From: Bradyrhizobium ivorense
GTDB taxonomy: Bacteria; Pseudomonadota; Alphaproteobacteria; Rhizobiales; Xanthobacteraceae
Length of the DNA stretch: 64,000 nucleotides
Direction: 5' to 3'
Assembly: GCF_900696085.1 (NCBI RefSeq)
Contig: NZ_CAADFC020000004.1
Location: 620,001-684,000, forward strand
The position numbers were made by a program, and so were the translations under genes. This document shows, piece after piece, positions 38,501 through 47,708 of the stretch (positions are counted from its first letter, which is position 1; every line of letters starts with the position of its first letter). A model generated the notes under the pieces. The model had not been told where the DNA came from. It did not search any database and saw only the letters and a program-made list of their open reading frames with translations.

Positions 38501-39883
38501 CTATTGCCCCGACGGCGTGCGTAGGCCGTGCCAGGCGTCGCGCACCTGGTGGTAATGCACCTCGGGCAAATAGTCCGGCGTCTTCAGATTGAGCGTTTTG
38601 ACGTCGAGGCGTCCGACCGCGCTGAGCAGCGTGTAGGAGGCGATCACGCGATCGCGCTGCGCGCCGATCAGCCGCGCCCGGGCCGTGATCAGATCCTGCT
38701 GCGCGTTGAGCACGTCGACCGTGGTGCGCTGGCCGCCGGCGGCTTCTTTCTGCACGCCGGCCAGCGCAACCTCGGCGGCCTTCACTTCGGACTCGGAAGC
38801 CGACACCGCGATCTTGGCGCCCTCATTGGCGACCCACGCGCTGACCACGGCGGTCTTGGCCTGGTTGCGGACCTGATCGAGCACGAGCCGGCTCTGCGCC
38901 GCGACTTCCTTGGCCTGCCGGGTCTGCGATGCCGCGGTGCCGCCGTCATAGATCGGCTGCGTCACCTGGCCGATCACGGAGGCTTGATCCGTCCCGAAGG
39001 TACTGAGGGTGGAGTCGTTGTCGCGGGCGCGGCTGACGTTGCCCTGCACGGAAACGTTCGGCATCAGGCTGCTCTCGGCGACGCGGATCGAGGTCGAGGC
39101 GACGTCGACGTCGAAGCCCGCCGCCATCACAGCCGGATGCTCGCGCAACGCCAGCCCAATCGAGTCTTCGCGGCTGCGCGGCAGCAGCCGGTCGGTGGTC
39201 TCGGCCGGACGCAACTGCGACGGTGCGTTGCCGACCACCTGCGCATAGGTGGCCTGGCTGATCGCGAGGTTGACCTCGGCGGCGTTGAGATCGGCGAGGC
39301 CGCGGTTGAGCCGGGCTTCGGCCTGGGCGGTATCGGTCGGGGTGACGTCGCCGGCATTGAGGCGCCGCTCGGTGATCGCCCGGGTCTCCTTGAGGAAGGC
39401 GACGTTGGCGCGCTGCGCCTCGACCAGCGTCTGGTTGGCCAGCACGTTGGTATAGGCGGTGACGGCGTCGAGCAGCACGCCCTGGCCGACGTTGCGCAGC
39501 GCCTCGCGGCCGGACCGCACCTGCAACTCGGCGACGCGCACGCTGTTGGCGGTCTTGAAGCCGTTGAACAGGGTCTGCGTCACCGTGACGCCGATCTGCC
39601 AGGGTTTTAGCGTCGCGGTCTGGATCACGTTGCCGGGCAACTGGTCGCGCACCGCCTGCAGACCGACCGAGAGGCCGGCGATGATCTGGGGTCGGTAGCC
39701 GGCCAGCGCCTGCGGCACGTTCTCGTCGGTGGCGCGCTGGCGGGCCCGTTCGGCGTTGAGCTGCGGATTGGTCTGATAGGCCTTGGCCAGCGCCTCCGGC
39801 AGGCTCTCGGCGCGGGCGGCAGGTGCGGCTAGCAGGCTGCATACCAACGCGCCAAGGCAGATGCCCGACAACAGTACGCGCAT
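38501..39883 (-). CDS. TolC-family outer membrane efflux protein
   Basis: About 460 residues: a signal peptide (MRVLLSGICLGALVCSLLAAPAARAESL), then two repeats of the outer-membrane efflux domain. Each has long coiled-coil helices, as in LPEALAKAYQTNPQLNAERARQRATDENVPQALAGYRP and the closing VDVLNAQQDLITARARLIGAQRDRVIASYTLL. It would trimerise into an outer membrane channel-tunnel serving RND pumps or type I secretion. ATG 39883 places the signal peptide at the N-terminus; in-frame starts at 39919 and 39931 add up to 16 residues. The RND adaptor and pump are encoded 1-5 kb away on the other strand. Confidence 0.92.
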   Translation of the reverse strand: MRVLLSGICLGALVCSLLAAPAARAESLPEALAKAYQTNPQLNAERARQRATDENVPQALAGYRPQIIAGLSVGLQAVRDQLPGNVIQTATLKPWQIGVTVTQTLFNGFKTANSVRVAELQVRSGREALRNVGQGVLLDAVTAYTNVLANQTLVEAQRANVAFLKETRAITERRLNAGDVTPTDTAQAEARLNRGLADLNAAEVNLAISQATYAQVVGNAPSQLRPAETTDRLLPRSREDSIGLALREHPAVMAAGFDVDVASTSIRVAESSLMPNVSVQGNVSRARDNDSTLSTFGTDQASVIGQVTQPIYDGGTAASQTRQAKEVAAQSRLVLDQVRNQAKTAVVSAWVANEGAKIAVSASESEVKAAEVALAGVQKEAAGGQRTTVDVLNAQQDLITARARLIGAQRDRVIASYTLLSAVGRLDVKTLNLKTPDYLPEVHYHQVRDAWHGLRTPSGQ

Positions 39884-40122
39884 CTTGACTTCGCCAACTG
39901 TGGCGGCACGCTCAACCATGTGATCCCGCAAAACAAACCCCGGCAGTGCGCCCCCGCCGATGCCCTCGACACATCTACCTGTTTAGGGGGCGGGGCCGCC
40001 ACAGGCAAACCGCCGCGCGACATCTGCACATCATTTCAGTTCTTGTCTGTTGCCGCCACGTCACAGGCGCAGGTGAACGCCGCATGAAGTATAAGCTTGG
40101 ACCGCCGGCCGCTCGTCGCCGG

Positions 40123-40131
40123 TTATCCACA
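40123..40131 (+). promoter_or_regulatory. Single DnaA-box-like sequence
   Basis: TTATCCACA matches the DnaA box consensus exactly, but only one copy lies here, 21 bases before the next gene. It is not evidence of an origin; a regulatory role is possible. Confidence 0.3.
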
Positions 40132-40151
40132 GCCCGCTGGATTGATTGCTG

Positions 40152-42011
40152 ATGCCGAACATCTTCACCGATCCGGAGGGGATCGCGGAACATGTCATTC
40201 GTGATGTCGGAACCAGTCTGGTGGTCGGGCTGCCACTCGGCCTCGGCAAGGCCAACCACATCGTCAATGCGCTCTATGCGCGCGCCGTCGCCGACCGCTC
40301 GATCAAGCTGACCCTGTTCTCCGCGCTGACGCTGGAGAAGCCGAAGCCGAAAAGCCTGCTCGAGCAGCGTTTCATCGGTCCGGTGATCGACCGTTTGTTC
40401 GGCGGCTATCCCGATCTCGTCTATGCCGATGCGCTGCGCGCCGGTGCGCTGCCGCCCAACATCGATGTGATCGAGTTCTTCTTCCTCGCGGGGCAATGGC
40501 TGTATCGGCCGGTCGCGCAACAGAACTTCATTTCGGCGAACTACACCCATGCGGCGTCGTATCTGTTGTCGCGCGGGCTGAACGTCGTGCCGCAGCTTGT
40601 TGCGAAGCGCGTGGTCGACGGCGCGACGCGCTACAGCCTGAGCTGCAACACCGACACCACGCTCGATGTGCTGCGCGCCCGCGCGCAGGGGCGCGCGTCG
40701 TTCAAGCTGATCGGGCAGGTCAATTCAGAACTGCCGTTCATGCCGGGCGCCGGCGATCTGCCGGCCGATGAATTTGCCGCGGTGCTCGACAGTCCCGACA
40801 CCGACTTCCCGCTGTTCGCGCCGCCGTCCGAGCCGATCAGCGACACCAAATATGCCATCGGGCTGCACGCCGCGGGCCTGGTTCGTGACGGCGGCACGCT
40901 GCAGATCGGGATCGGCCAGGTCGGCGACGCGCTGGCGCAGGGCCTGATCGTTCGCCATCGCGACAACGCCCAGTTCCACGGCATCATGAAGCGGCTTGCG
41001 CCCGGCACCGAGCCAGCCGCGGCAGAGACCGCGCCGTTCGAGAAAGGCCTTTACGGCGTCAGCGAGATGGTGTTCGAGGCATTCCTCGGGCTGATCGATG
41101 CCGGCATCCTCAAGCGCGACGTCGACGGCGTGATCCTGCACGGCGCATTTTTCCTCGGGCCGCAATCATTCTATCGCGCGCTGCGAGAGATGCCCGCCGA
41201 TCAACTGGCGCGGATCCGGATGATGCCGGTGTCCTTTACCAACGAGATCTTTGCCGACGCGGACAGCAAGCGCCGCGCCCGCGTCGATGCGCGCTTCGTC
41301 AACAATGCGATGATGGCGACGCTGCTCGGTGCTGCGATCTCTGACGGGCTCGAGAACGGCCAGGTCGTCAGCGGCGTCGGCGGCCAGTACAATTTCGTGG
41401 CACAGGCCTTCGCGCTCGAAGGCGCGCGCTCGGTGCTGGCGCTGGAGGCGACGCGTCCGTCCGGCAAACGACGACAGTCGAACATCCGCTGGTCCTACGG
41501 CCACGAGACCATTCCGCGGCACCTGCGCGACATCTTCGTCACCGAGTACGGGGTCGCCGACGTGCGCGGCAAGTCCGACGCCGACGTGATTGCCGCGATG
41601 CTGCAGGTCGCGGATTCCCGCTTCCAGAGCGAGTTGATGCGGCAGGCCAAGGACGCCGGCAAGCTGCCGCGCAATTATGAGCTGCCCGCGGCCTACCGCG
41701 AAAACTTTCCCGAGCGCATCCGCGATGCTTTGAAGCCCGCGCGTGAGGCGGGCCTGTTGCCGTTATTCCCGTTCGGCAGCGATTTCACCGATGTCGAGCA
41801 GCGGCTGATCCCGGCGCTGCAGATCCTGCAGCAGGCGCAGGCGACGCCGTTGCAACTCGCAAGCCTGCTCTGGCAAGGCATGCGGCATCCGCCTGATGTT
41901 GCGAGCCGGGAATGCCTGGCGCGGCTCGACCTCGACAAGCCGACGCATTTTTGCGAGCGCGCCTACCGCGCGCTGGTCAACGCAGCGCTGCAGCGGGCTC
42001 GACCTGGCTAA
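40152..42011 (+). CDS. Acetyl-CoA hydrolase/transferase-family protein
   Basis: The 619-residue protein belongs to the acetyl-CoA hydrolase/4-hydroxybutyrate CoA-transferase superfamily. It has a C-terminal AcetylCoA_hyd_C region with GGQYNFVAQAFALEGARSVLALEATR and ITEYGVADVRGKSDADV-like sequence (VTEYGVADVRGKSDADVI). The N-terminal part (SLVVGLPLGLGKANHIVNALY) resembles the first Rossmann-like domain. It is about 100-200 residues longer than typical members, due to an extended middle section. ATG 40152 (MPNIFTDPEG) was preferred to the TTG two codons upstream. Substrate unknown; transfer of CoA between short-chain acids is likely. Confidence 0.88.
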   Translation: MPNIFTDPEGIAEHVIRDVGTSLVVGLPLGLGKANHIVNALYARAVADRSIKLTLFSALTLEKPKPKSLLEQRFIGPVIDRLFGGYPDLVYADALRAGALPPNIDVIEFFFLAGQWLYRPVAQQNFISANYTHAASYLLSRGLNVVPQLVAKRVVDGATRYSLSCNTDTTLDVLRARAQGRASFKLIGQVNSELPFMPGAGDLPADEFAAVLDSPDTDFPLFAPPSEPISDTKYAIGLHAAGLVRDGGTLQIGIGQVGDALAQGLIVRHRDNAQFHGIMKRLAPGTEPAAAETAPFEKGLYGVSEMVFEAFLGLIDAGILKRDVDGVILHGAFFLGPQSFYRALREMPADQLARIRMMPVSFTNEIFADADSKRRARVDARFVNNAMMATLLGAAISDGLENGQVVSGVGGQYNFVAQAFALEGARSVLALEATRPSGKRRQSNIRWSYGHETIPRHLRDIFVTEYGVADVRGKSDADVIAAMLQVADSRFQSELMRQAKDAGKLPRNYELPAAYRENFPERIRDALKPAREAGLLPLFPFGSDFTDVEQRLIPALQILQQAQATPLQLASLLWQGMRHPPDVASRECLARLDLDKPTHFCERAYRALVNAALQRARPG

Positions 42012-42014
42012 GGA

Positions 42015-42169
42015 GGTTCACCTCTCCCTTGGGAGAGGTCGATTTGCGCAGCAAATCGGGTGAGGGGTTACGGTCTATCGAGAGCAAGAGCCCTCACCCG
42101 GATTGCACCGGACGATGCTTCGCATCGCCGAGCGCAATCCGACCTCTCCCCGGTGGGGAGAGGTGAACC
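42015..42169. repeat. 155-bp inverted repeat GGTTCACCTCTCCC...GGGAGAGGTGAACC
   Basis: Perfect 14-bp terminal arms. Internal arms GATTTGCGCAGCAAATC and GATGCTTCGCATC form further hairpins. It lies between convergent genes and belongs to the same loose family as the elements at 17264, 24983 and 29229. Confidence 0.9.
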
Positions 42170-42189
42170 GAGACCGCGGCGATCCAGCC

Positions 42190-42969
42190 TTAGCGGTTCT
42201 TGTTGACCGGCTTGCGCTTCTCGATGAACGCCGCCATGCCTTCGGAGCGATCCTCGAGCGCGAAGGTCGAGTGGAACAGATTGCGCTCGACATTCATGCC
42301 TTCCGACAGCGGCGTCTCGAACGCGCGGTTGATGGCTTCCTTGGCCATCGCGGCCGCCGGACGCGACATCGAGGCGATCTTCTCCGCCGCGGCCAGCGCC
42401 TCTTCCATCAGCTTGTCGGCCGGAACGATCCGCGACACCAGGCCGGAGCGCTCGGCCTCGGCGGCGTCCATCATCCGCCCGGTGAGGCAGAGGTCCATCG
42501 CCTTCGACTTGCCGATCGCGCGCGTCAGCCGCTGCGTGCCGCCGATGCCCGGGATGGTGCCGAGGGTGATCTCCGGCTGGCCGAACTTGGCGTTGTCTGC
42601 GGCGATGATGATGTCGCACATCATCGCGAGCTCGCAGCCGCCGCCCAGCGCGTAGCCGGCGACCGCCGCGATCGTCGGCTTGCGGCAGCGGGCGACGCGG
42701 TCGCCGCCGATCGCGGTGAAGTCGCTGTTGAACATGTCGATGAAGCCCTTCGGCTGCATCTCCTTGATGTCGGCGCCGGCCGCGAAGGCCTTCTCGCTGC
42801 CGGTGATCAGGAGACAGCCGATGGCATCGTCGGCCTCGAGATCGTCGACCGCCGCCGCGATCTCGCGGAAAACGCCGAACGACAGCGCATTCAGCATTTT
42901 CGGCCGGTTCAGCGTGATGATGCCGACCGGCCCCTTGCTCTCGACGATGATGAATTCGAACGTAGCCAT
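42190..42969 (-). CDS. Enoyl-CoA hydratase (crotonase family)
   Basis: The 259-residue crotonase hydrates trans-2-enoyl-CoA in fatty-acid or amino-acid breakdown. The oxyanion-hole segment [11 protein letters not shown] is near residue 62. The two catalytic glutamates occur in [12 protein letters not shown] (near 111-115) and [18 protein letters not shown] (near 134), and the C-terminal trimer helix ends [15 protein letters not shown]. Length and motifs match genuine short-chain enoyl-CoA hydratases rather than the inactive relatives. Start [13 protein letters not shown] is the family norm. Confidence 0.95.
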   Translation of the reverse strand: MATFEFIIVESKGPVGIITLNRPKMLNALSFGVFREIAAAVDDLEADDAIGCLLITGSEKAFAAGADIKEMQPKGFIDMFNSDFTAIGGDRVARCRKPTIAAVAGYALGGGCELAMMCDIIIAADNAKFGQPEITLGTIPGIGGTQRLTRAIGKSKAMDLCLTGRMMDAAEAERSGLVSRIVPADKLMEEALAAAEKIASMSRPAAAMAKEAINRAFETPLSEGMNVERNLFHSTFALEDRSEGMAAFIEKRKPVNKNR

Positions 42970-43108
42970 GGACGCAATCCCGTGCCTGATTTGCCCGGCA
43001 ATGTGCCCGCTGACGGGATGCGCTTCAAGTGGCTGAAACGGGTCTCTTGACGCGGCCTTTGGCCCGCGGTGCGGCGCTACCCGCCGCAGCCGCGAGCCGC
43101 AGGGCAGG

Positions 43109-43774
43109 CTATGCCATGAACATGCGCGCGGCGGAGGCCACCGTCAGCAGGGCGCCGAAGCCGATGAAGATCTTTCCGATCAATGACGTCTGGTCGAGGC
43201 TCGAGCTTTCGCTGCTGGCCAGCACCGGCGCCTGCTTGGGGGGCGCGGCGGCGGCCTGCGGCTGGACGGGCGGGGTCTCTTGCTGGGCCATCTGCGGCTG
43301 GGTCGTCTGCTGCTGGGCCTGCTGCTGCGGTTCCGCCAGCTGCTCCTGCTGCAGGGCGCGATCGACGTCATTGAGTTGATCGGACGCGACCACGCTGCCG
43401 TCATCGGCGGGCTTGTCGGCAGCCGCCAGCACGCCATTGGCCTGCGCTGGCATGGCGGTCGCGTTGTCACCGGAGGTCAGTTCGGCATTGGCGTTGGCGA
43501 CCGAGGCGGGGATACCCGTCGACGTCACGCTGCCGGCATCGCCCGCGGCGGCCTTCTTGGTCGCTGATTTGGCGGCGGTGCCGGAAGATGAGTGCTGCGC
43601 GGAGCGCTTGGCTTGCCGCGAACTCTGCCGGACGGTCTTGTCCGGCGTGGCGCTGTCGGTTTTGTCTGCTGAGGTGTCCGCGCCGGCCGCGTGGGCCGGC
43701 AACGGACCGGCGAGACACACGAAAAAACCTGCTGCAACCATCAAGGCCAAGCGCCCACTGGCTTTGATCTTCAT
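43109..43774 (-). CDS. Exported Ala/Gln-rich protein with C-terminal membrane helix
   Basis: The 221-residue protein begins with a signal peptide ([29 protein letters not shown]). A low-complexity middle rich in Ala, Ser, Lys and Gln ([20 protein letters not shown]) follows, and it ends in a hydrophobic helix ([20 protein letters not shown]) with almost no tail. No known domain is recognised. The two-ended hydrophobic design suggests a periplasmic protein tethered at its C-terminus. It is a short-lived-looking, repeat-rich protein of unknown role, but its signal peptide and codon use support a real gene. Confidence 0.75.
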   Translation of the reverse strand: MKIKASGRLALMVAAGFFVCLAGPLPAHAAGADTSADKTDSATPDKTVRQSSRQAKRSAQHSSSGTAAKSATKKAAAGDAGSVTSTGIPASVANANAELTSGDNATAMPAQANGVLAAADKPADDGSVVASDQLNDVDRALQQEQLAEPQQQAQQQTTQPQMAQQETPPVQPQAAAAPPKQAPVLASSESSSLDQTSLIGKIFIGFGALLTVASAARMFMA

Positions 43775-44113
43775 TCTGATGATCTCCCCATTATGCCTGC
43801 CCGCCGGGCGAACAGAGACCCCGCCGCGTGTCTACACCGGGGCAGAAACAGGGAATCTTCGGGCCTCCAGGGGCAAAAGCTGGGCAATTTCATCGTGCGG
43901 ACGCGCGTGGCGAAAGCAGCCCCGATGCTTGTCGGTCCGATCGATGTTATGAGCCACGGTGTCTGGAGAACCCCGCCGGAGTGATTCTTTGCGGCCGGTC
44001 ATCGGTGCGGCCCCGTCCGAACCATGGATCACGAATTCGATCACGAATTCGTGATCACTGGTCAGCGGCGTAACGAATTGAAAGATTGGCCGAATTGCAA
44101 TTCAGGAGCCTGC
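43775..44113. other. Intergenic region upstream of the ECF/NrsF pair
   Basis: About 340 bp between divergent genes. It contains a palindromic direct-repeat site at 44027-44056 (listed separately). No small gene is supported. Confidence 0.5.
44027..44056. promoter_or_regulatory. Duplicated palindromic operator-like site
   Basis: Two exact 12-bp copies of GATCACGAATTC (44027-44038 and 44039-44050) are followed by GTGATC, so 44039-44056 is a perfect 18-bp palindrome GATCACGAATTCGTGATC. It lies 58-87 bases upstream of the ECF sigma start, fitting an operator for a dimeric regulator. Function inferred. Confidence 0.55.
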
Positions 44114-44659
44114 GTGCGCGAACGTGAGGATGAATGGACCGGCCTGATGCGGTCGGCCATTTCAGGCGATGACGCGGCGTATCATCGCCTGCTCAAGGCC
44201 ATCACGCCGGTACTCCGTGCTGCGGCGCGCCGCGGCTTGGCGCGCGCAGGGCAACCGGTCGATCAGTCCGAGGACATCGTGCAGGATATCTTGCTGGCGG
44301 TGCATTTGAAGCGACAGACCTGGGACACCAGCGCCCCGTTTGCGCCGTGGCTGTTCGCGATCGCGCGCAACAAGCTGATCGATGCGCTGCGCCGCCGCGG
44401 CAGGCGCATCTTCGTCAATATCGATGACTTCGCCGAGACGCTGCCGGGGGAGGCACCGGAGCCGACCGCGTCGGCGGGCGAGGTCGCTGCCCAGTTGCAG
44501 ACCTTGCCGCCGCGGCAGCGCGAGGTGCTGCAGTCGATCGCCGTCGACAGCGCCTCGATCAAGGACACCGCGGCGAAATTCTCGATGAGCGAGGGCGCGG
44601 TGCGCGTCGCGCTGCATCGCGGACTGGCGAGCCTCACCGCAAAACTCAGGGACCAGTGA
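44114..44659 (+). CDS. ECF sigma factor paired with NrsF-type anti-sigma
   Basis: The 181-residue sigma factor has region 2 (about residues 10-75: DQSEDIVQDILLAVHLKRQ, then PWLFAIARNKLIDALRRRGRR) and region 4 (about 115-170: LPPRQREVLQSIAVDSASIKDTAAKFSMSEGAVRVALHRGLASL). I chose GTG 44114 because AGGAG lies five bases upstream; ATG 44024 is in frame but would run through the palindromic site at 44027-44056. The next gene encodes an NrsF protein starting at the sigma stop, the standard regulator pair for this sigma group, which is often oxidative- or light-stress responsive. Confidence 0.9.
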   Translation: MREREDEWTGLMRSAISGDDAAYHRLLKAITPVLRAAARRGLARAGQPVDQSEDIVQDILLAVHLKRQTWDTSAPFAPWLFAIARNKLIDALRRRGRRIFVNIDDFAETLPGEAPEPTASAGEVAAQLQTLPPRQREVLQSIAVDSASIKDTAAKFSMSEGAVRVALHRGLASLTAKLRDQ

Positions 44660-45300
44660 GCATGGATACCGATCAACTCATTCGAACCCTGACCGCCGAC
44701 AACGCCTATCGCCCGCGCCCGATTGGGCTCGCGCTGATGCTGGCGCTACTCGCAGCGGCGCCGGTCTCGCTGCTGATCTTCTTTGCCGAGCTCGGCGTCC
44801 GGCCCGACGTGATGACCGCGATGCGCAATCCGTTCTTCGACCTGAAGTTCGCGGTCACGCTGGCGCTCGCCGCCGCGGCGATCGCGGTCAGCCTGCATCT
44901 GTCGCGCCCGGAAGCCTCGCTGCGCAGCTTCGGCTGGTGGCTGCTGGTCCCGGCCGGCATCCTGATGGCCGCCATGAGCGGCGAGATGATGATGCCGCAG
45001 CGGACGCCGATGATGACGCGCCTGATCGGCAAGAACTCGGTGGCCTGCATGACCGCGATCCCCGCGATGTCGCTGCCGCTGCTCGCCGGCGCGTTGTACG
45101 GGCTCCGGCAGGGCGCGCCGGCGCAGCCCGCGGTGGCCGGCGCGGTCGCGGGGCTGCTGTCGGCAGGGCTGGCCGCGACGATCTATGCGTCGCACTGCAC
45201 CGATGACTCGCCGCTGTTCGTCGCGACCTGGTACACGCTGGCAACCGCGATCGTCGCGAGCGTCGGCGCGATCGCAGGGAAGCAGGTGTTGAGATACTGA
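44656..45300 (+). CDS. NrsF (DUF1109) anti-sigma membrane protein
   Basis: The 214-residue inner-membrane protein has six predicted helices (from about residue 25 to 205) and the DUF1109/NrsF pattern, including SGEMMMPQRTPMM. NrsF proteins hold their cognate ECF sigma factor at the membrane. Two cysteines, one in NSVACMTAIP and one in YASHCTDDSP, lie where NrsF cysteines are thought to respond to redox or metal stress. The start overlaps the sigma stop: GTG 44656 with ATG 44662 two codons further as the alternative. Confidence 0.88.
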   Translation: MSMDTDQLIRTLTADNAYRPRPIGLALMLALLAAAPVSLLIFFAELGVRPDVMTAMRNPFFDLKFAVTLALAAAAIAVSLHLSRPEASLRSFGWWLLVPAGILMAAMSGEMMMPQRTPMMTRLIGKNSVACMTAIPAMSLPLLAGALYGLRQGAPAQPAVAGAVAGLLSAGLAATIYASHCTDDSPLFVATWYTLATAIVASVGAIAGKQVLRY

Positions 45301-45307
45301 GTTGATC

Positions 45308-45387
45308 GTAGCCCGGATGCAGCGAAGCGAAATCCGGGAAACCCTACGCGGGCGCAGAATCCCGGATTACGCTTCGCTCCATCCGGG
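45308..45387. repeat. Long inverted repeat GTAGCCCGGATG...CATCCGGG, copy 2
   Basis: Arms GTAGCCCGGATGCAGCGAAG and CTTCGCTCCATCCGGG are inverted, as in the copy at 10836-10921. It sits between the converging NrsF and DUF2336 genes. Confidence 0.85.
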
Positions 45388-45390
45388 AAA

Positions 45391-46497
45391 TTAGGCCGCC
45401 GGCGCCGATTGCTGCATGCGGTGGAAGCGCAGCACCTGCTGTGCGGTCGAGGGCCGCAGCCGCTCATAGGTCTCCTTGCAGGTCTGCAGGTCGGTCGGCT
45501 CGCCGCCGGAAATGTCGTCGCGCAGATTGATGATCGCGCGCACCGTCGACCATGACAGGCCTGACACCTTGGCCAGGATCATCACGCCCTCGGCCCGGGT
45601 CTCCATCATCATGTTCTCGGCGACGTTGACCGTGACATTGGCGAGCGCAGCCAGCGAGGCGTTGGTCTCGTCGAACTTGCCGGCCTCGGCGAACGCGGCG
45701 AGCTGGAATTCGTCGAGCCGGCCGTCCTGGTAGAGCGACCTGACCAAGGCGTGGGCGATCGTGGTGTCTGCCGTGACGGCGCTCGGCGCCGAGCGCGCGC
45801 GCCGCGTCGCTTCCTTCACCGCGATCGGGATCTCCTTGGCCTGCTGCGGGATCGCGGCCTCGAGCCGCTGCCGCACGGCGTCCGACGCCTTGGCGACCAG
45901 CTTGAGATAGAGATGCCGCGGGATGCTCGGGCGCAGGCCGACGCAGGTCGACAGATTGTCGTCGCCCTCGGCGCGGCTGACCAGGCGGCTGAAGCCACGC
46001 TCGGTGAATTCGGCGCCGGGATTGTTGACCGTGCTCTGGATCACCTCGTCATTGCCGCGCAGCACCAGCACGTCGGTGACGGCGCCGCTCAAGGTCGTTC
46101 GGTTGGAGATGGCCAGCAGATGCGCCTGGCTCTTGCTGCGCGCGGTCTCGATCAGGGTGTCGTCGTCGAGCCGTGTCGACTGCGCCAGCACGGGGCCGGC
46201 GACCTCGATCAGGTCGTCGAAGGCGAGCGTGCGGATCGTCTGCGGCGGCGCGGTGTCGATCGGGGCGAGGCGGTTGGCGAGCAGTGCCTTGGCCGAGCTC
46301 TCGATGTGCTCGAGCAGGCAATGGAACACGTCGTCGAACAACCCGATCTGCTCGTCCGAATAGTTCACCGAGCCGTTGATGAAGAGATCGGTTACGCGGC
46401 GCAGCGTCTCGACACGGCGCGCGACGGTGCCGTGGGCAAGCGTCGTCTGCAACTCGTCGAGCAGACTTTCGGGGGCGGTCGCGGTCTTCGAACTCAT
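45391..46497 (-). CDS. DUF2336-domain protein
   Basis: The 368-residue, largely alpha-helical protein matches the DUF2336 pattern (HEAT-like repeats, for example EFTERGFSRLVSRAEGDDNLSTCVGLRPSIPRHLYLKLVAKAS). It has no membrane segment or signal, so it is cytoplasmic. DUF2336 proteins are widespread in rhizobia and have no established role; some sit next to signalling genes. It lies 60 bp downstream of a diguanylate cyclase on the same strand, so a role in cyclic-di-GMP signalling is possible but not shown. Confidence 0.86.
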   Translation of the reverse strand: MSSKTATAPESLLDELQTTLAHGTVARRVETLRRVTDLFINGSVNYSDEQIGLFDDVFHCLLEHIESSAKALLANRLAPIDTAPPQTIRTLAFDDLIEVAGPVLAQSTRLDDDTLIETARSKSQAHLLAISNRTTLSGAVTDVLVLRGNDEVIQSTVNNPGAEFTERGFSRLVSRAEGDDNLSTCVGLRPSIPRHLYLKLVAKASDAVRQRLEAAIPQQAKEIPIAVKEATRRARSAPSAVTADTTIAHALVRSLYQDGRLDEFQLAAFAEAGKFDETNASLAALANVTVNVAENMMMETRAEGVMILAKVSGLSWSTVRAIINLRDDISGGEPTDLQTCKETYERLRPSTAQQVLRFHRMQQSAPAA

Positions 46498-46559
46498 GAA
46501 CTTCTGTCCTGGAGCGGTGGCGTCGGCTTCTCCGGCGCCGGGGGCGGAAATCGAGTGGA

Positions 46560-47708
46560 TCAGGCGCTGGCGATGCGGTTGCGTCCCCTGGCCTTGGCTG
46601 AATAGAGCGCGCCGTCGGCGCGGGCGAGCAATGTGTCGGAGCTTTCGTGCGGACGCAGCGTGGTGACGCCGGCGGAAATCGTCAGCTTCATGCCCGGCGA
46701 GAACGCGCTCCAGTCGAGATCGGCAATGATCACGCGCAGCCGCTCGAGCGCGCGCACCGCCTGATCCTGCGACAGGTCGGGCAGCACCAGCAAAAATTCC
46801 TCGCCGCCGTAGCGGCCGAAGCGGTCGATGCTGCGCAGATTGGCGAACATGCTGATGGCGAAGGTGCGTAGCGCTTCGTCGCCGATCGGATGTCCGTAGA
46901 CGTCGTTGATGCGCTTGAAATGGTCGAGATCGATCAGCGCGACCGCCGAGGTGCTGCCGCTGCGGGCGCAGCGCGCGATCTCCTCCTCGAGCATGCGCAT
47001 GATGCAGCGGCGGTTGAAGGCGCCGGTCAGCTCGTCGAGCTCGGCGAGCTCCTCGATGCGGCGGTAGGCCTGCTTGAGCTTGACGCCGCTCTGATACAGC
47101 GACTGCTGCATCGAGCTCGAGAAGAGGCCGAGCGCCATGCAGCGACCGATGGTCAGCGCGAACACCAGCATCGTGGCCAGGCGGTCGATCATGCTGCCCA
47201 TCGGCATCGCGATCGGCTTGTTGGTTCCGAGGAACAGCGCGGCCAGGCCGAGAACCATGATGGTCCAGACGACGGCGCTCTGCCGCGCCGAACTGCGCAG
47301 CGCGCCGAAGCCGAACACCACGAACAGGTTGCAGAGGAACAGCACGCCGACTTCCGGCGCGAGATAGGTGAACACCAGGAGGTTCACCATGTTGATGGCC
47401 GATTGCGGCGCGACCAGATAGTGGTCGCGGAAGCGCTCGTGGAAGCCGAACTCCGAGAGCAGGACATAGGCCGCGACCAGGGCAAGGCCGGTCGTCGCAT
47501 AGCCGGTCGCGACCAGCACCGATGTGGTGCCGGCATGGGCGTAGAGCAGCAGCACGGCCGCATCGAGCACGAAGCAGCTGGCGATCATCGACTGGATCTG
47601 GCGGCGCTGCCGGGTCCGGCGCGCCAGGCGCTCCGCGGTCAGCTTGGGACGGCCGCTATCCAGCGTGCCCGTCACCGGTCGCGGAATTGACGATGCAGCG
47701 CTGCCCAT
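46560..47708 (-). CDS. Membrane-bound diguanylate cyclase (GGDEF)
   Basis: The 382-residue protein has five or six helices in residues 40-200. A GGDEF domain follows (about 225-382) with the catalytic signature GGEEF near residue 300 and the opening ELDELTGAFNRR motif. It makes cyclic-di-GMP from two GTP. No obvious inhibitory RxxD site is found just before GGEEF. The N-terminal membrane domain is uncharacterised and may sense an unknown signal. The gene is upstream of the DUF2336 gene on the same strand. Confidence 0.93.
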   Translation of the reverse strand: MGSAASSIPRPVTGTLDSGRPKLTAERLARRTRQRRQIQSMIASCFVLDAAVLLLYAHAGTTSVLVATGYATTGLALVAAYVLLSEFGFHERFRDHYLVAPQSAINMVNLLVFTYLAPEVGVLFLCNLFVVFGFGALRSSARQSAVVWTIMVLGLAALFLGTNKPIAMPMGSMIDRLATMLVFALTIGRCMALGLFSSSMQQSLYQSGVKLKQAYRRIEELAELDELTGAFNRRCIMRMLEEEIARCARSGSTSAVALIDLDHFKRINDVYGHPIGDEALRTFAISMFANLRSIDRFGRYGGEEFLLVLPDLSQDQAVRALERLRVIIADLDWSAFSPGMKLTISAGVTTLRPHESSDTLLARADGALYSAKARGRNRIASA

